The notes under the pieces are model-generated. The model was not told where the DNA came from and searched no databases. It worked only from the letters and a program-made list of their open reading frames with translations. A stretch of DNA of 64,000 nt from Spongilla lacustris (Eukaryota; Porifera; Demospongiae; Spongillida; Spongillidae). The stretch is taken from positions 4,089,550-4,153,549 of the forward strand of contig OX442431.1 in assembly GCA_949361645.1 (NCBI GenBank). The letters run 5' to 3'. A program made the position numbers and the translations under genes. This document shows positions 56,001 to 64,000 of this stretch, piece by piece (within the stretch, counting starts at the first letter, position 1; every line of letters starts with the position of its first letter).

Positions 56001-56418
56001 GACGAAAAAGGTCGTCTAATTTCACGGAACCGGTGTTAATCATTCTTTTTAGTGGGTTACTTATTTATACATGTACAAAAACATTTTATTTTTATGGAAT
56101 AAAAATTTCTATTTTTCAGCAACCTCTGAGTACTAAATGATTAAACCTCTTTTTGTCATTATCTACAATGTATGGTTTTAGTTATCCACTTGGACTATAT
56201 GATGCAATATTTTAGAATGTACATGTAGAGAACTAGTCCAGCCCACCTGCCACCACAGTATTAGTTGTACATGTAGATTATAAGGACAAAAATTAACAAG
56301 GTGCTATTGCAGGGAAGGTTGGCTCACATGTACTTACATGTTATTGTTTATTTAGCTATCGAATCATAGTCTGCGGATATACAAGCCCGAAGCTGTGGTT
56401 CCAGATCAGTTTCTGTGA
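41042..56418 (+). CDS. FKBP6: FKBP6 (Shutdown-type FK506-binding protein with TPRs)
   Basis: A co-chaperone of the piRNA pathway in animals. Twelve exons: 41042-41085, 41150-41321, 41457-41664, 42113-42244, 42303-42433, 42519-42578, 43596-43793, 44548-44657, 54339-54382, 54524-54593, 54641-54755 and 56356-56418. All phases agree, giving 448 codons plus TGA. The FKBP domain has MQDISGDGGVLKKVV, VRVHYNGYLEYSDEPYDSS, GVLPGWEVAV, YAFGRMGCPPRIPPDA and LFEIELVSF. TPR-like helices follow, with YYEAGMLNDAAMKYKK, LYLNLALCSHKQRKP, CRKALEFDPSNVKAFFRLGQ and GEFRKSRDYFLKA. Human FKBP6 (327 residues) ends near here; this protein adds a segment of about 75 residues containing LVLPAPLSEDDVTCVVEVAP and HSLRIYKPEAVVPDQFL. 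Intron 8 is 9.7 kb and contains a complete antisense gene. Confidence 0.93.
41690..42095. repeat. Minisatellite in FKBP6 intron 3, about 29-bp unit
   Basis: About 13 copies of GGGCTTATTGACCATTTGTG followed by TACAGTAGA or TACAGCTGG. It ends just before the exon 4 acceptor at 42112. Confidence 0.95.
42635..42760. repeat. Short minisatellite in FKBP6 intron 6, 20-bp unit
   Basis: Five to six copies of GTGTGCATGTGTAGGTAAGA starting just after the exon 6 donor. The GTAGGTAAGA words resemble splice donors. Confidence 0.9.
44934..45762. repeat. 28-bp minisatellite in FKBP6 intron 8, about 29 copies
   Basis: The unit is TACATGTAGGTGCATGCCTT then GGTGACCAG. Two main variants, CCTTGG and CCTAGG, are clustered in the left and right parts. 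Long open frames on the minus strand are translations of the unit. Confidence 0.97.
46015..47959 (-). CDS. Secreted or membrane phospholipase D-like protein, nested in FKBP6
   Basis: Four exons (47959-47734, 47356-46572, 46516-46393, 46193-46015) in phase give 437 codons plus TGA. A hydrophobic N-terminus (MMLWIVAFVIAAAVKLG) is a probable signal peptide or anchor. Two HxKxxxxD motifs are present: HAKFMMID, followed by LVSSVNFSKTSF, and HQKFWIID, followed by LSTGNWSPDDF. This is the arrangement of two-domain PLD-superfamily enzymes. Several cysteines and NxS/T sites fit an extracytoplasmic protein. The substrate (phospholipid or nucleic acid) cannot be told from sequence. The entire gene lies inside intron 8 of FKBP6 on the opposite strand. 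Confidence 0.88.
46333..46360. repeat. Lone copy of the 28-bp minisatellite unit inside a PLD intron
   Basis: CATGCCTAGGTGACCAGTAC then ATGTAAGTG matches the CCTAGG variant of the array about 600 bp to the left, but stands alone in the last PLD intron. Confidence 0.85.
48198..48700. mobile_element. TIR transposon remnant with a nested Mutator-like MITE
   Basis: The inverted ends are AGGGGGCTTGTCCAAAC on the left and GTTTGGACAAGCCCCC on the right. The words GTCATTGTGACGTTTGGGGG and GGTAAAAATGTTAACGTCAC pair further in. A TA flanks both sides (48196-48197, 48701-48702). A subterminal hairpin lies at 48650-48685. The 48446 element was inserted into it later. Confidence 0.7.
48446..48561. mobile_element. 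Mutator-like MITE, 116 bp
   Basis: A near-perfect hairpin starting TGTCTCGTACCCAGACCCTC and ending GGGTCTGGGTACGAGGCTA. The flanks TTATCATG (48438-48445) and TTATCATG (48563-48570) give an 8-9 bp target duplication. Its interior matches the 83-bp element at 30941 in AGCTGTGGATGGGTTACATC. Confidence 0.8.
49058..49352. mobile_element. 295-bp fold-back MITE, TTA target duplication
   Basis: The arms of about 120 bp are inverted copies (CAACAGTATGCGATTACCTA on the left, its complement on the right) around a loop of about 45 bp. TTA lies at 49055-49057 and 49353-49355. A 3-bp TTA duplication is typical of PIF/Harbinger elements. The inner arms carry GGGCCTGGGGATGAGGCTA. Confidence 0.75.
49860..50178. 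mobile_element. Diverged relative of the 8858 Mutator-like element
   Basis: GTGAGGTGGCCAGCC, TACCAAT and GTAGAGGTAAGAACTTGGTC at 49990-50050 match the interior of the 8858-9823 element. The right end GGGCCTGGGGACGAGGCTA resembles a terminal repeat. The left boundary is not clear. Confidence 0.55.
50377..50492. repeat. Tandem repeat, 28-bp unit, four copies
   Basis: GGGAGTGGCACAAGGGTAGC then CTTTCAAA, almost identical copies. Confidence 0.95.
51096..51320. mobile_element. Fold-back element with ~100-bp arms
   Basis: Left arm words TTTGCGATGCATCGTTC, GATATTCACATTCAAG and AGAGGCAAGATTTCG are repeated in reverse complement at 51220-51275. Pairing extends out to TTTACAAAG / CTTTGTAAA. The short loop is near 51200-51215. 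Confidence 0.75.
51898..52454 (+). pseudogene. Decayed ORF of a transposon-associated family (SDGCAGQYKN motif)
   Basis: The first frame (51898 to about 52230) contains HYFSDGCAGQYKNRYNIINL. The second, after a frameshift near 52205-52250, contains ILTPQDMLAFCKDNIHVHGV and VSKETIQEVDAALQQWFSE. Such SDG-QYKN proteins occur in many copies in invertebrate genomes and are likely mobile-element products. Frame change and missing middle part mark it as a pseudogene. The element type is not certain. Confidence 0.5.
53553..54262. repeat. Dispersed repeat, copy B (FKBP6 intron 8)
   Basis: Starts TAACCTTTAATCTCCCGTCG with palindromes CCTACGCGTAGG and CCTACACGTAGG and aligns with 34494-35130. The duplicated FKBP6 3' region at 59.4 kb lacks it, so that copy shows the pre-insertion state. 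Confidence 0.8.
55052..56035. mobile_element. TTAA-flanked transposon, 984 bp, in FKBP6 intron 11
   Basis: The inverted ends are CACCGGTTCCGTGAAATTAG then ACGA on the left, and their complement on the right (TCGTCTAATTTCACGGAACC then GGTG). TTAA is at 55048-55051 and 56036-56039. Inside lie an 84-bp tandem duplication (about 55404 and 55487) and a 91-codon minus frame (55446-55171) with cysteines (GYCQNCLKRYL, KKCPVSGKVFTL) that has no known match. Confidence 0.75.
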
Positions 56419-57056
56419 CCAACCATTCAGACAACAAAACTTTATTGTCTTTGCTGTACTCATCTATCATCACTCATACTATTTACATGTACCCATGATA
56501 ATATTTCTGGGGTTAATGATTTTATTTGATTGTTCCAACACCCTGCATGTACACAATATTACAGTTTATAATTTCCATGTTACCTACTTGCTCTCGTGCA
56601 TATGACCTCAACTTGAGCTCCAATTTCCCTTCTAGCACAACGTCAAAGTCTTAATGCTCTGGAATGCTCCGCAGAGCACTTTTGTACATTGCAGGAATGC
56701 AAAACAAAAGTTTAAAAAAAAAATTGTGTTTCGCACCGCTTGTACAGTGTTGGATCCAAAGACCCAAACACGTGGCAAAGCAGTCAAATGTCACCAACAT
56801 GCTGAAATGGCGGAACGTAAAAAAAAAAACAAAAAAAACCTGTACTTACCAAGCAATGTACAAATGTTCTCTGCAGCACATTACTGGCTTTTAGCAAGGA
56901 AATCTGAACTTTTTAAAATGTACTCTGATTTTACAGATCCTTATGCCGAGGAACTAACATGTATAGACCATACATGAAAAAAATGTGGGCACTGCATTCA
57001 AAATTGAACACCACACAAAAGCACAATCTTTTAAAGCACCACTAAGTAATGTTGTT
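56419..57056. other. Spacer between convergent FKBP6 and TMEM97-like gene
   Basis: AT-rich with A runs near 56715 and 56820. The 107-codon frame at 56654 is lysine-rich low-complexity translation without a domain. Confidence 0.45.
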
Positions 57057-58414
57057 TTAGTCCTGCTTTGTCTTCCCAAATAGCGGTGTGCACGCCACCC
57101 TCAACATCACCATGACTGGCATCAGTGCATATGCACTGTATGCCACAGTGAACATGAGCACGTCCTTGGTGGGATGGGTCCCATAGAGCTCCTCCCTCAC
57201 AACCACTGCCATACAGATGAGTAGTCCCCATCCCCACTTCAGGGCTATAAACATTAAAGAAAGTCATATTAGAAACGTCACCCAACAACCAAAAGTATTA
57301 AAATATGCCAAATGGGGGGCTCTGTGTTCATGCAAGACAGAGTCATTTGTGAGAGGAAGTGCATGGTGTACAATATCAATCTGCATCAAAATATTTAAGG
57401 GCTTGCAATACCAGAAGAATTATATATGAGTTACAAAGAGTTACAACCCCCAGACAAAAGCAATGCAGTAGTGAGAACATTTCATCCAAGTATTCATAAA
57501 TGCGGACACACAATGGGTGTGGCCAGACCATAGTTGGGGGCAAAGGTTAGTGATACTGCTACCTATAACTTTTCTAACACCTCGAGTACTGCTATTCTAT
57601 ATTTAATCAACATCCCTCTCAAAGCAACATAATCAAATCAATACTCACAAGCACACTGTGATCGCGTGCCTCTCACCAGAGTTGCAAAAGTATTGATAAT
57701 AATTGTTTACAGAAAATTGTACTGTGCCTTCGGCCTGCACGCTAACCTGGTATCCTGATCCATTCCTTCTCGTACAAGAAGGCGTATATAGCAAAGCAGT
57801 AGAATGGAGCGTATACAAAAGGGCTCAACCACGCCATTGTTTCAAACCTAAGGTAGAGGGTTATTAGAATACATGAGGAACAGACAATATCAGCTTGTTT
57901 ACTGTCAATAAGCTGTTGCTGCAATGTCATCTGCAAGATGGGGGTGGAGTTGTAGTGTAGGTATGCCCCATGTATATGATGTATATCAGCAGCATATGCA
58001 TATGTATTGAGTATCACAACCACCTCCGTGTGTATGTGTGTGCAGCTGTATCAAATACATGTATATAAAGTGATGATGCGAGATAGGCGGCGCCAAGTTA
58101 ATTAGCACAAACGAAGCGCGCGGACGTGACAGTACTGACCAGACTGGGTTGTGAGCAAGGAGGACATCGATATTTTCACACCACCAGGTATATGCGTTCA
58201 GGATGGGAGAGGGCGGCCAGTAGCCATATTCAATATCCTCTGTTGCCAAAATCGCCCCATAACTTGACCGGATGAAATCTGCTTATTAAGAACATGACAC
58301 CGAGTGAAAAAGTCAACATGTCTTGCATGCACAGCTTGCCTATTGTTATAGCAATAAATAAAAACTGCACACAATGAGCAGATCTATTGGCCTTTTGTAC
58401 AGAGGCGCCATCAT
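57057..58414 (-). CDS. EXPERA-domain membrane protein (TMEM97 / sigma-2 receptor-like)
   Basis: Exons 58278-58140, 57847-57747 and 57244-57057 are in phase. A probable first exon (58414-58366, MMAPLYKRPIDLLIVC) also fits in phase but has a weak GTTTTT donor. The total is about 158 codons, against 176 in TMEM97. Hydrophobic segments alternate with ILATEDIEYGYWPPSP, WFETMAWLSPFVYAPFYCFA, IYAFLYEKEWIRIPALKWGW and VAYSAYALMPVMVMLRV. WIRIPA and the helix before it match the TMEM97 motif with WIRTPA. EXPERA proteins act in sterol handling in the ER. An emopamil-binding-protein-like paralogue is possible. The gene looks intact. Confidence 0.72.
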
Positions 58415-58450
58415 AAGAACTTATGAATACCGCTTGGGCACTCGAGCATG

Positions 58451-59278
58451 CATGGCTGGGAAATATGAATTAATAAATTAATAACAGGCTGCAGCTGGGT
58501 TACAGGTTCAAATGATGGTCCAATTCGAGGTATTGATCAACCAGACTGGATCCTCGATCTATACTGACCTGATCTCAGGCATGTATTGAAATGTGTGACA
58601 TCTTTCCCTCATAATAATTGATGAACCAAAACTGCATGTTCATGTACCACTCAGTAACTGTAAAGGGTTTTGTTCTCGCTTCAGAAAATAAGTCTGCACA
58701 TAAGCTAGGCATGTTTAAAACGGGCAATGATCTATCTTTACAACAAGGTGCATTTCACACCCTTTTCTCAGGCATTTTCTCGAGAAAAACGGCTTGCCGT
58801 TCGAGTGCTTCAGGAATGCCAAAACAAAAACAAAGGAACCGTGAGATGCGCGACTTTAGTAGGCTAATGATAAACATCCCTCAATAGTGCGCATTGACGT
58901 TTTATAGTGCCGAACTGAATATAGAACAGTTAAAAAATATATTGGTATTTTATGGTAAACGCATCTTCACAAAATAGGGATTAGAATATTGACCACATTT
59001 TAATGAGCTCCTATGGGACCCGGATAAGAATTGTACCGTAATATACATACGTTTTCTAATTAACAACCTAATGTCCATCTCGAAACAGCCGTGGCATGGC
59101 TGGGAAATATGAATTAATAAATTAATAACAGGCTGCAGCTGGGTTACAGGTTCAAATGATGGTCCAATTCGAGGTATTGATCAACCAGATCTCAGGCATG
59201 TATTGAAATGTGTGACATCTTTCCCTCATAATAATTGATGAACCAAAACTGCATGTTTCATGTACCACTCAGTAACTG
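58451..59278. repeat. Direct duplication of about 200 bp (58451-58660 and 59095-59278)
   Basis: CATGGCTGGGAAATATGAAT starts both copies and CTCAGTAACTG ends both. They are nearly identical, except that the right copy lacks about 27 bp (the GGATCCTCGATCTATACTGA part). The 434 bp between them hold no gene. Confidence 0.9.
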
Positions 59279-59359
59279 ATCGCTCCAAGATGCTTTCCTC
59301 ATTACCTGAAACTATTTTTTATAACAATGCACCTCACAGCTGTATATGCAGAAATATGT

Positions 59360-59905
59360 ATTAGATTTGCCCATATGCCTTCTCCTTTCACTCCTCAACA
59401 CCACCGTCAGTATGTTGCACAAGGAATGGGTTAATACTGGCTAGACCTGTAAATGAGTTTTGCTTTAGTGTAGTAGAAGATAAATGGCATGGATCTGTTG
59501 TGGAATATGTTCACTCTCTTGCTCGCTGCACGGAGAGCTGAAAAGCCATTCAATGTGTTGCAGTAATCTGGAACTAGAGATATGTGATGAATTGGGAAAT
59601 CAGTTGAATGCCATATTGAAAAGATTATTTCAATTTTGAGGGTAGTTCCTTACTGTATACATGCAGTAATGTTTTACGCTTGTGTTAACGTATGCTTGTT
59701 CAGAAAAAGTGCCTACACCTCCTATTAACCAGACGTTGGGAAAAAAGAAAGCATTTTTCATTCAGAAGCTGAGGTACCTGTGACTGTATTATTGGTGTGT
59801 GTACCTACTTGTATGGCCTCATGTCTTAGTGCAACCACAAGATGGCAGAATGAAGATGATGTTACCTGTGTGGTTGAAGTAGCTTTCACCTTTGACCTAT
59901 AGCTT
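59360..59905 (+). pseudogene. Duplicated FKBP6 exons 9-11, pseudogene copy 1
   Basis: Three segments match FKBP6 exons 9, 10 and 11 with their introns. In the exon 9 copy CAA becomes TAA and the donor is lost. In the exon 10 copy PPINQTLGKKKAFFIQKL is readable. The exon 11 copy lacks about 22 bp, the part coding for LVLPAPL. The upstream flank also matches 53440-53520. Confidence 0.85.
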
Positions 59906-61238
59906 CGACATCAGATGGATAGGATGTGTAACTGCCTAAGTCTAAATGCAAAAAGATGATAAATAGGTTAGCAGTACTATGTCGGGGTATGAAAACTGTA
60001 ATCCTGAGGTTAGTGGTTTCATATAAGTATCATATGCATGTGAATGCGTGATGGGGTAAATAATTGGATTGCAGGACTTATTGTTTTATCAGCCCACACT
60101 ATATTGGTGGTACTTATTAAGCCAAGTAGTAACACAATGAATCATTCACATTAGGAATCATTCATGCTAGAGAGATACTTATACCTGTTCCAATCTGATC
60201 AGTTTGCTAGCTATTTTATTCTGTTTTCCAGTTATTAATAGCACATGATAAAAAAAAAAAAGAAATGGAGTATAACAATTGTAAACCTGCATCGAGCAAA
60301 TTGAATAATAAGTATTGCTGTATCCCACATGCATCTCTCTCATTCAAATACTTCAGCCGCAGTGGGATTTACGTATGCATGATCAAATAAAATACTGGTT
60401 TAACATGTAAGCAGTCACAAATTTAAACATAAATCGAACCATACTACGGAATTCATTTAATTTGATGAGCAAATATTTATATCCACACTGTACAAATGAA
60501 CACATGTATACAATGACGATAAATGAAAATTCATGAAATGATGTATAGGATTGGGTTACAGACTTAATTCAGCACATAAGGATATTATAAGTCAGGTGTG
60601 CTGTATATTTCATTTTACCTTTTCACCCAATCTTGCTTTCTTTCTTTTTACACCACTGTCGCCTCCAAATTTTATGAATTTCTAACATTATACATGTACA
60701 TGTATTACTATATTCTTGTAAAGAATTTAAATGCGTTTTAGTTATACTTTCCCTATATAGAGAATACTACTGTACTTTATGATGCAACTTATTAGTGCAT
60801 AAGATTCATTACTCAGGCATTACTAAAGTTATTCCAGTCACATAATTTCATGAGTACAATGTGTTATTTAATCACTGCATAACGTATACAGCCTTAATTA
60901 AAAATGTTGCTGGGAAAATTCATTACATTCTGGTACTGCTGCAAAATCTTGGTTCAGTTTCTCCTTGCAGTTCTTGAGTTTTTCAGAAAATGAATCGAAA
61001 ACAAGCTCTGAAATTTGGAAAAAAAAATTCAGGTCAGTTCTTGTTCAAGGATTCTTTCTGCCTCAATGGGAAGCTTTACACATATTCGTACATAACCTTA
61101 GATGAATATAAGATGGTGTTACCTGTGTGCATGGTTGAAGTGCAGGGCTTAATTGTTATAAAAAAATAAAAGATACATAGAAAAGTGTAGCGGCCATGGT
61201 CGCTACAGTTCCTAGGCCACTGCATGCTACTATACACT
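59504..61238. repeat. Large direct repeat, copy 1 (period 2762 bp)
   Basis: Bases 59504-61238 appear identical to 62266-64000, including a 12-nt A run near 60250. The second copy is cut by the window end, so the repeat is at least 1735 bp. No complete gene lies in it; it carries the FKBP6 pseudogene at its left side. Confidence 0.95.
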
Positions 61239-62265
61239 GTATTGTGCAGCAGCAATCTGATCGATTCTCGGCATCATTATATATATGTAACTTAGAATAC
61301 GTACTGCTTCACTAAATGCATGAGTCGTGACTAATATAGTGAAGTGATATATATGTAATTGAGTCGAGTAATGAGCAATTTTTATTGATGAACGGATATC
61401 CCATGCAATGCAAAGGCACATGTAGTTACGGATCTTACACGTAAAGTTTATAATCTTTGTATACAGCGGCACAGCTTATCAAAATTAATACACGACACGG
61501 ATTCACCAAATATACATGCGCGCGCATGCGTCATATGCATGCGTCCGCGCCGTTACTATGTTGAAGCATTAAGCGTCGATCATCACAGTTCAGTCGACAT
61601 CTAAGTGAATCGAAAGGCTGAGAAATCCAATTGTCAAAAAGTCTATTGAGAGCTAGAGGTAATCAGTGGCGGGGGTTGCGCGATGTGTTGACGTATGCCA
61701 TGACCACCTGATACATTTATTTTTAGCAGTGAGTGCATAGCAGATGGCTTATAGCCTATAGCTAAATATAAACGCCACGCAGTCTGACCATGGACGAAGA
61801 GATACCCACGTTTATAACACTAATAAATGTTGTACCGGCACGTACATTTGCATTATTTATTATTTTTTTTCATGTGCATTCAACTTGGGGCTGACCGAAA
61901 CAAGAAAGAAAGCTGAAAAATTGTTTCTAAGTGCCCTCATCAATTGCAATGGGCCGCTGCAGCGACTGCAAATGTTTCATTCTACGGTGTTTACGCGGTG
62001 ACACATGCAAACGGTATACTTTTTGCACGACAGCTAGATTATGGTTTCATGTATTCACACAGCTGTGCGCGGGCACGCAACGTGAAGGAGGATGCAGAGG
62101 CAGAACGCCACCTGGTACGTAATACACCAATTGTGATGCCGGTGTTGTGCGGAGGAATTATAGTGGGTGAATACTTTCATGTAAGCATAGAATACTTACA
62201 TCATATACAGTATGGTATATGCCCACTATAATGTTTTCTGTCGCCTCCAAATTTTATGAATTTCT
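61239..62265. other. Unique part of the 2762-bp unit; possible exon at 61929-62115
   Basis: A frame ending at a good donor (CACCTG, then GTACGT at 62116) encodes VSFYGVYAVTHANGILFARQ and ARARNVKEDAEAERHL. I do not recognise it. It has no in-frame ATG and could be an internal exon or chance. The rest of this stretch shows nothing. Confidence 0.25.
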
Positions 62266-64000
62266 AATATGTTCACTCTCTTGCTCGCTGCACGGAGAGC
62301 TGAAAAGCCATTCAATGTGTTGCAGTAATCTGGAACTAGAGATATGTGATGAATTGGGAAATCAGTTGAATGCCATATTGAAAAGATTATTTCAATTTTG
62401 AGGGTAGTTCCTTACTGTATACATGCAGTAATGTTTTACGCTTGTGTTAACGTATGCTTGTTCAGAAAAAGTGCCTACACCTCCTATTAACCAGACGTTG
62501 GGAAAAAAGAAAGCATTTTTCATTCAGAAGCTGAGGTACCTGTGACTGTATTATTGGTGTGTGTACCTACTTGTATGGCCTCATGTCTTAGTGCAACCAC
62601 AAGATGGCAGAATGAAGATGATGTTACCTGTGTGGTTGAAGTAGCTTTCACCTTTGACCTATAGCTTCGACATCAGATGGATAGGATGTGTAACTGCCTA
62701 AGTCTAAATGCAAAAAGATGATAAATAGGTTAGCAGTACTATGTCGGGGTATGAAAACTGTAATCCTGAGGTTAGTGGTTTCATATAAGTATCATATGCA
62801 TGTGAATGCGTGATGGGGTAAATAATTGGATTGCAGGACTTATTGTTTTATCAGCCCACACTATATTGGTGGTACTTATTAAGCCAAGTAGTAACACAAT
62901 GAATCATTCACATTAGGAATCATTCATGCTAGAGAGATACTTATACCTGTTCCAATCTGATCAGTTTGCTAGCTATTTTATTCTGTTTTCCAGTTATTAA
63001 TAGCACATGATAAAAAAAAAAAAGAAATGGAGTATAACAATTGTAAACCTGCATCGAGCAAATTGAATAATAAGTATTGCTGTATCCCACATGCATCTCT
63101 CTCATTCAAATACTTCAGCCGCAGTGGGATTTACGTATGCATGATCAAATAAAATACTGGTTTAACATGTAAGCAGTCACAAATTTAAACATAAATCGAA
63201 CCATACTACGGAATTCATTTAATTTGATGAGCAAATATTTATATCCACACTGTACAAATGAACACATGTATACAATGACGATAAATGAAAATTCATGAAA
63301 TGATGTATAGGATTGGGTTACAGACTTAATTCAGCACATAAGGATATTATAAGTCAGGTGTGCTGTATATTTCATTTTACCTTTTCACCCAATCTTGCTT
63401 TCTTTCTTTTTACACCACTGTCGCCTCCAAATTTTATGAATTTCTAACATTATACATGTACATGTATTACTATATTCTTGTAAAGAATTTAAATGCGTTT
63501 TAGTTATACTTTCCCTATATAGAGAATACTACTGTACTTTATGATGCAACTTATTAGTGCATAAGATTCATTACTCAGGCATTACTAAAGTTATTCCAGT
63601 CACATAATTTCATGAGTACAATGTGTTATTTAATCACTGCATAACGTATACAGCCTTAATTAAAAATGTTGCTGGGAAAATTCATTACATTCTGGTACTG
63701 CTGCAAAATCTTGGTTCAGTTTCTCCTTGCAGTTCTTGAGTTTTTCAGAAAATGAATCGAAAACAAGCTCTGAAATTTGGAAAAAAAAATTCAGGTCAGT
63801 TCTTGTTCAAGGATTCTTTCTGCCTCAATGGGAAGCTTTACACATATTCGTACATAACCTTAGATGAATATAAGATGGTGTTACCTGTGTGCATGGTTGA
63901 AGTGCAGGGCTTAATTGTTATAAAAAAATAAAAGATACATAGAAAAGTGTAGCGGCCATGGTCGCTACAGTTCCTAGGCCACTGCATGCTACTATACACT
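62266..64000. repeat. Large direct repeat, copy 2, with FKBP6 pseudogene copy 2
   Basis: The second copy of the block, continuing past the window. It carries the same decayed FKBP6 exons (62280-62665) with the same TAA and the same exon 11 deletion, so the duplication happened after the pseudogene formed. Confidence 0.95.

Overview
This is a eukaryotic nuclear window from an animal, most likely a sponge or another early-branching marine invertebrate. Every gene is split by GT-AG introns, many only 45-120 bp long. The gene set (ABHD11, ASPDH, DRC2/CCDC65, TBCCD1, RANBP1, FKBP6, NHR, TMEM97-like) is metazoan, including a motile-cilium gene and a piRNA-pathway FKBP. The repeats are dominated by non-LTR retrotransposons with a restriction-like endonuclease, Mutator-like MITEs and minisatellites rich in ACATGT. 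The phylum is an inference; no marker here fixes the species.

Layout. 0-3.0 kb: intergenic repeats. 3.1-6.6 kb: the first two exons of a C11orf54-like gene (-), head-to-head with ABHD11 (+), which converges on a complete seven-exon ASPDH (-). 8.2-10.25 kb: a decayed retroelement (-) split by a Mutator-like element with a perfect 9-bp target duplication. 11.6-14.6 kb: a complete DRC2 gene (+, 16 exons). 15.2-20.9 kb: three retroelement units on the minus strand, one with an open 1055-codon frame and two 5'-truncated. 21.1-25.3 kb: degenerate repeats and a 1.4-kb minisatellite. 25.48-30.79 kb: a U2 snRNA gene interrupted by a 5.1-kb retrotransposon with an intact 1539-codon ORF and a 21-bp target-site duplication. 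31.8-35.7 kb: TBCCD1 (+). 35.9-37.2 kb: an NHR-domain gene (-). 37.4-40.9 kb: RANBP1 (-), 99 bp head-to-head with FKBP6 (+, 41.0-56.4 kb). FKBP6 has a 9.7-kb intron holding a complete antisense phospholipase-D-like gene. 57.1-58.4 kb: a TMEM97-like EXPERA gene (-). 58.4-64 kb: direct duplications, including two copies of an FKBP6 3'-end pseudogene and an identical duplication with period 2762 bp that runs off the window.

The main result is the U2 insertion. The ORF combines zinc fingers, a Myb-like segment, a reverse transcriptase and a C-terminal restriction-like endonuclease. Together with its site in U2 this matches the NeSL-clade retrotransposons known as Utopia. Both halves of the U2 gene and the duplicated target are visible. 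The host U2 copy is itself odd: its regulatory stems are kept by matched base changes, but the branch-point-pairing GUAGUA is lost.

The exon structures of ASPDH, DRC2, RANBP1, FKBP6, the PLD gene and the NHR gene were worked out by hand, and their splice phases agree throughout. TBCCD1 and ABHD11 each have one unresolved junction.
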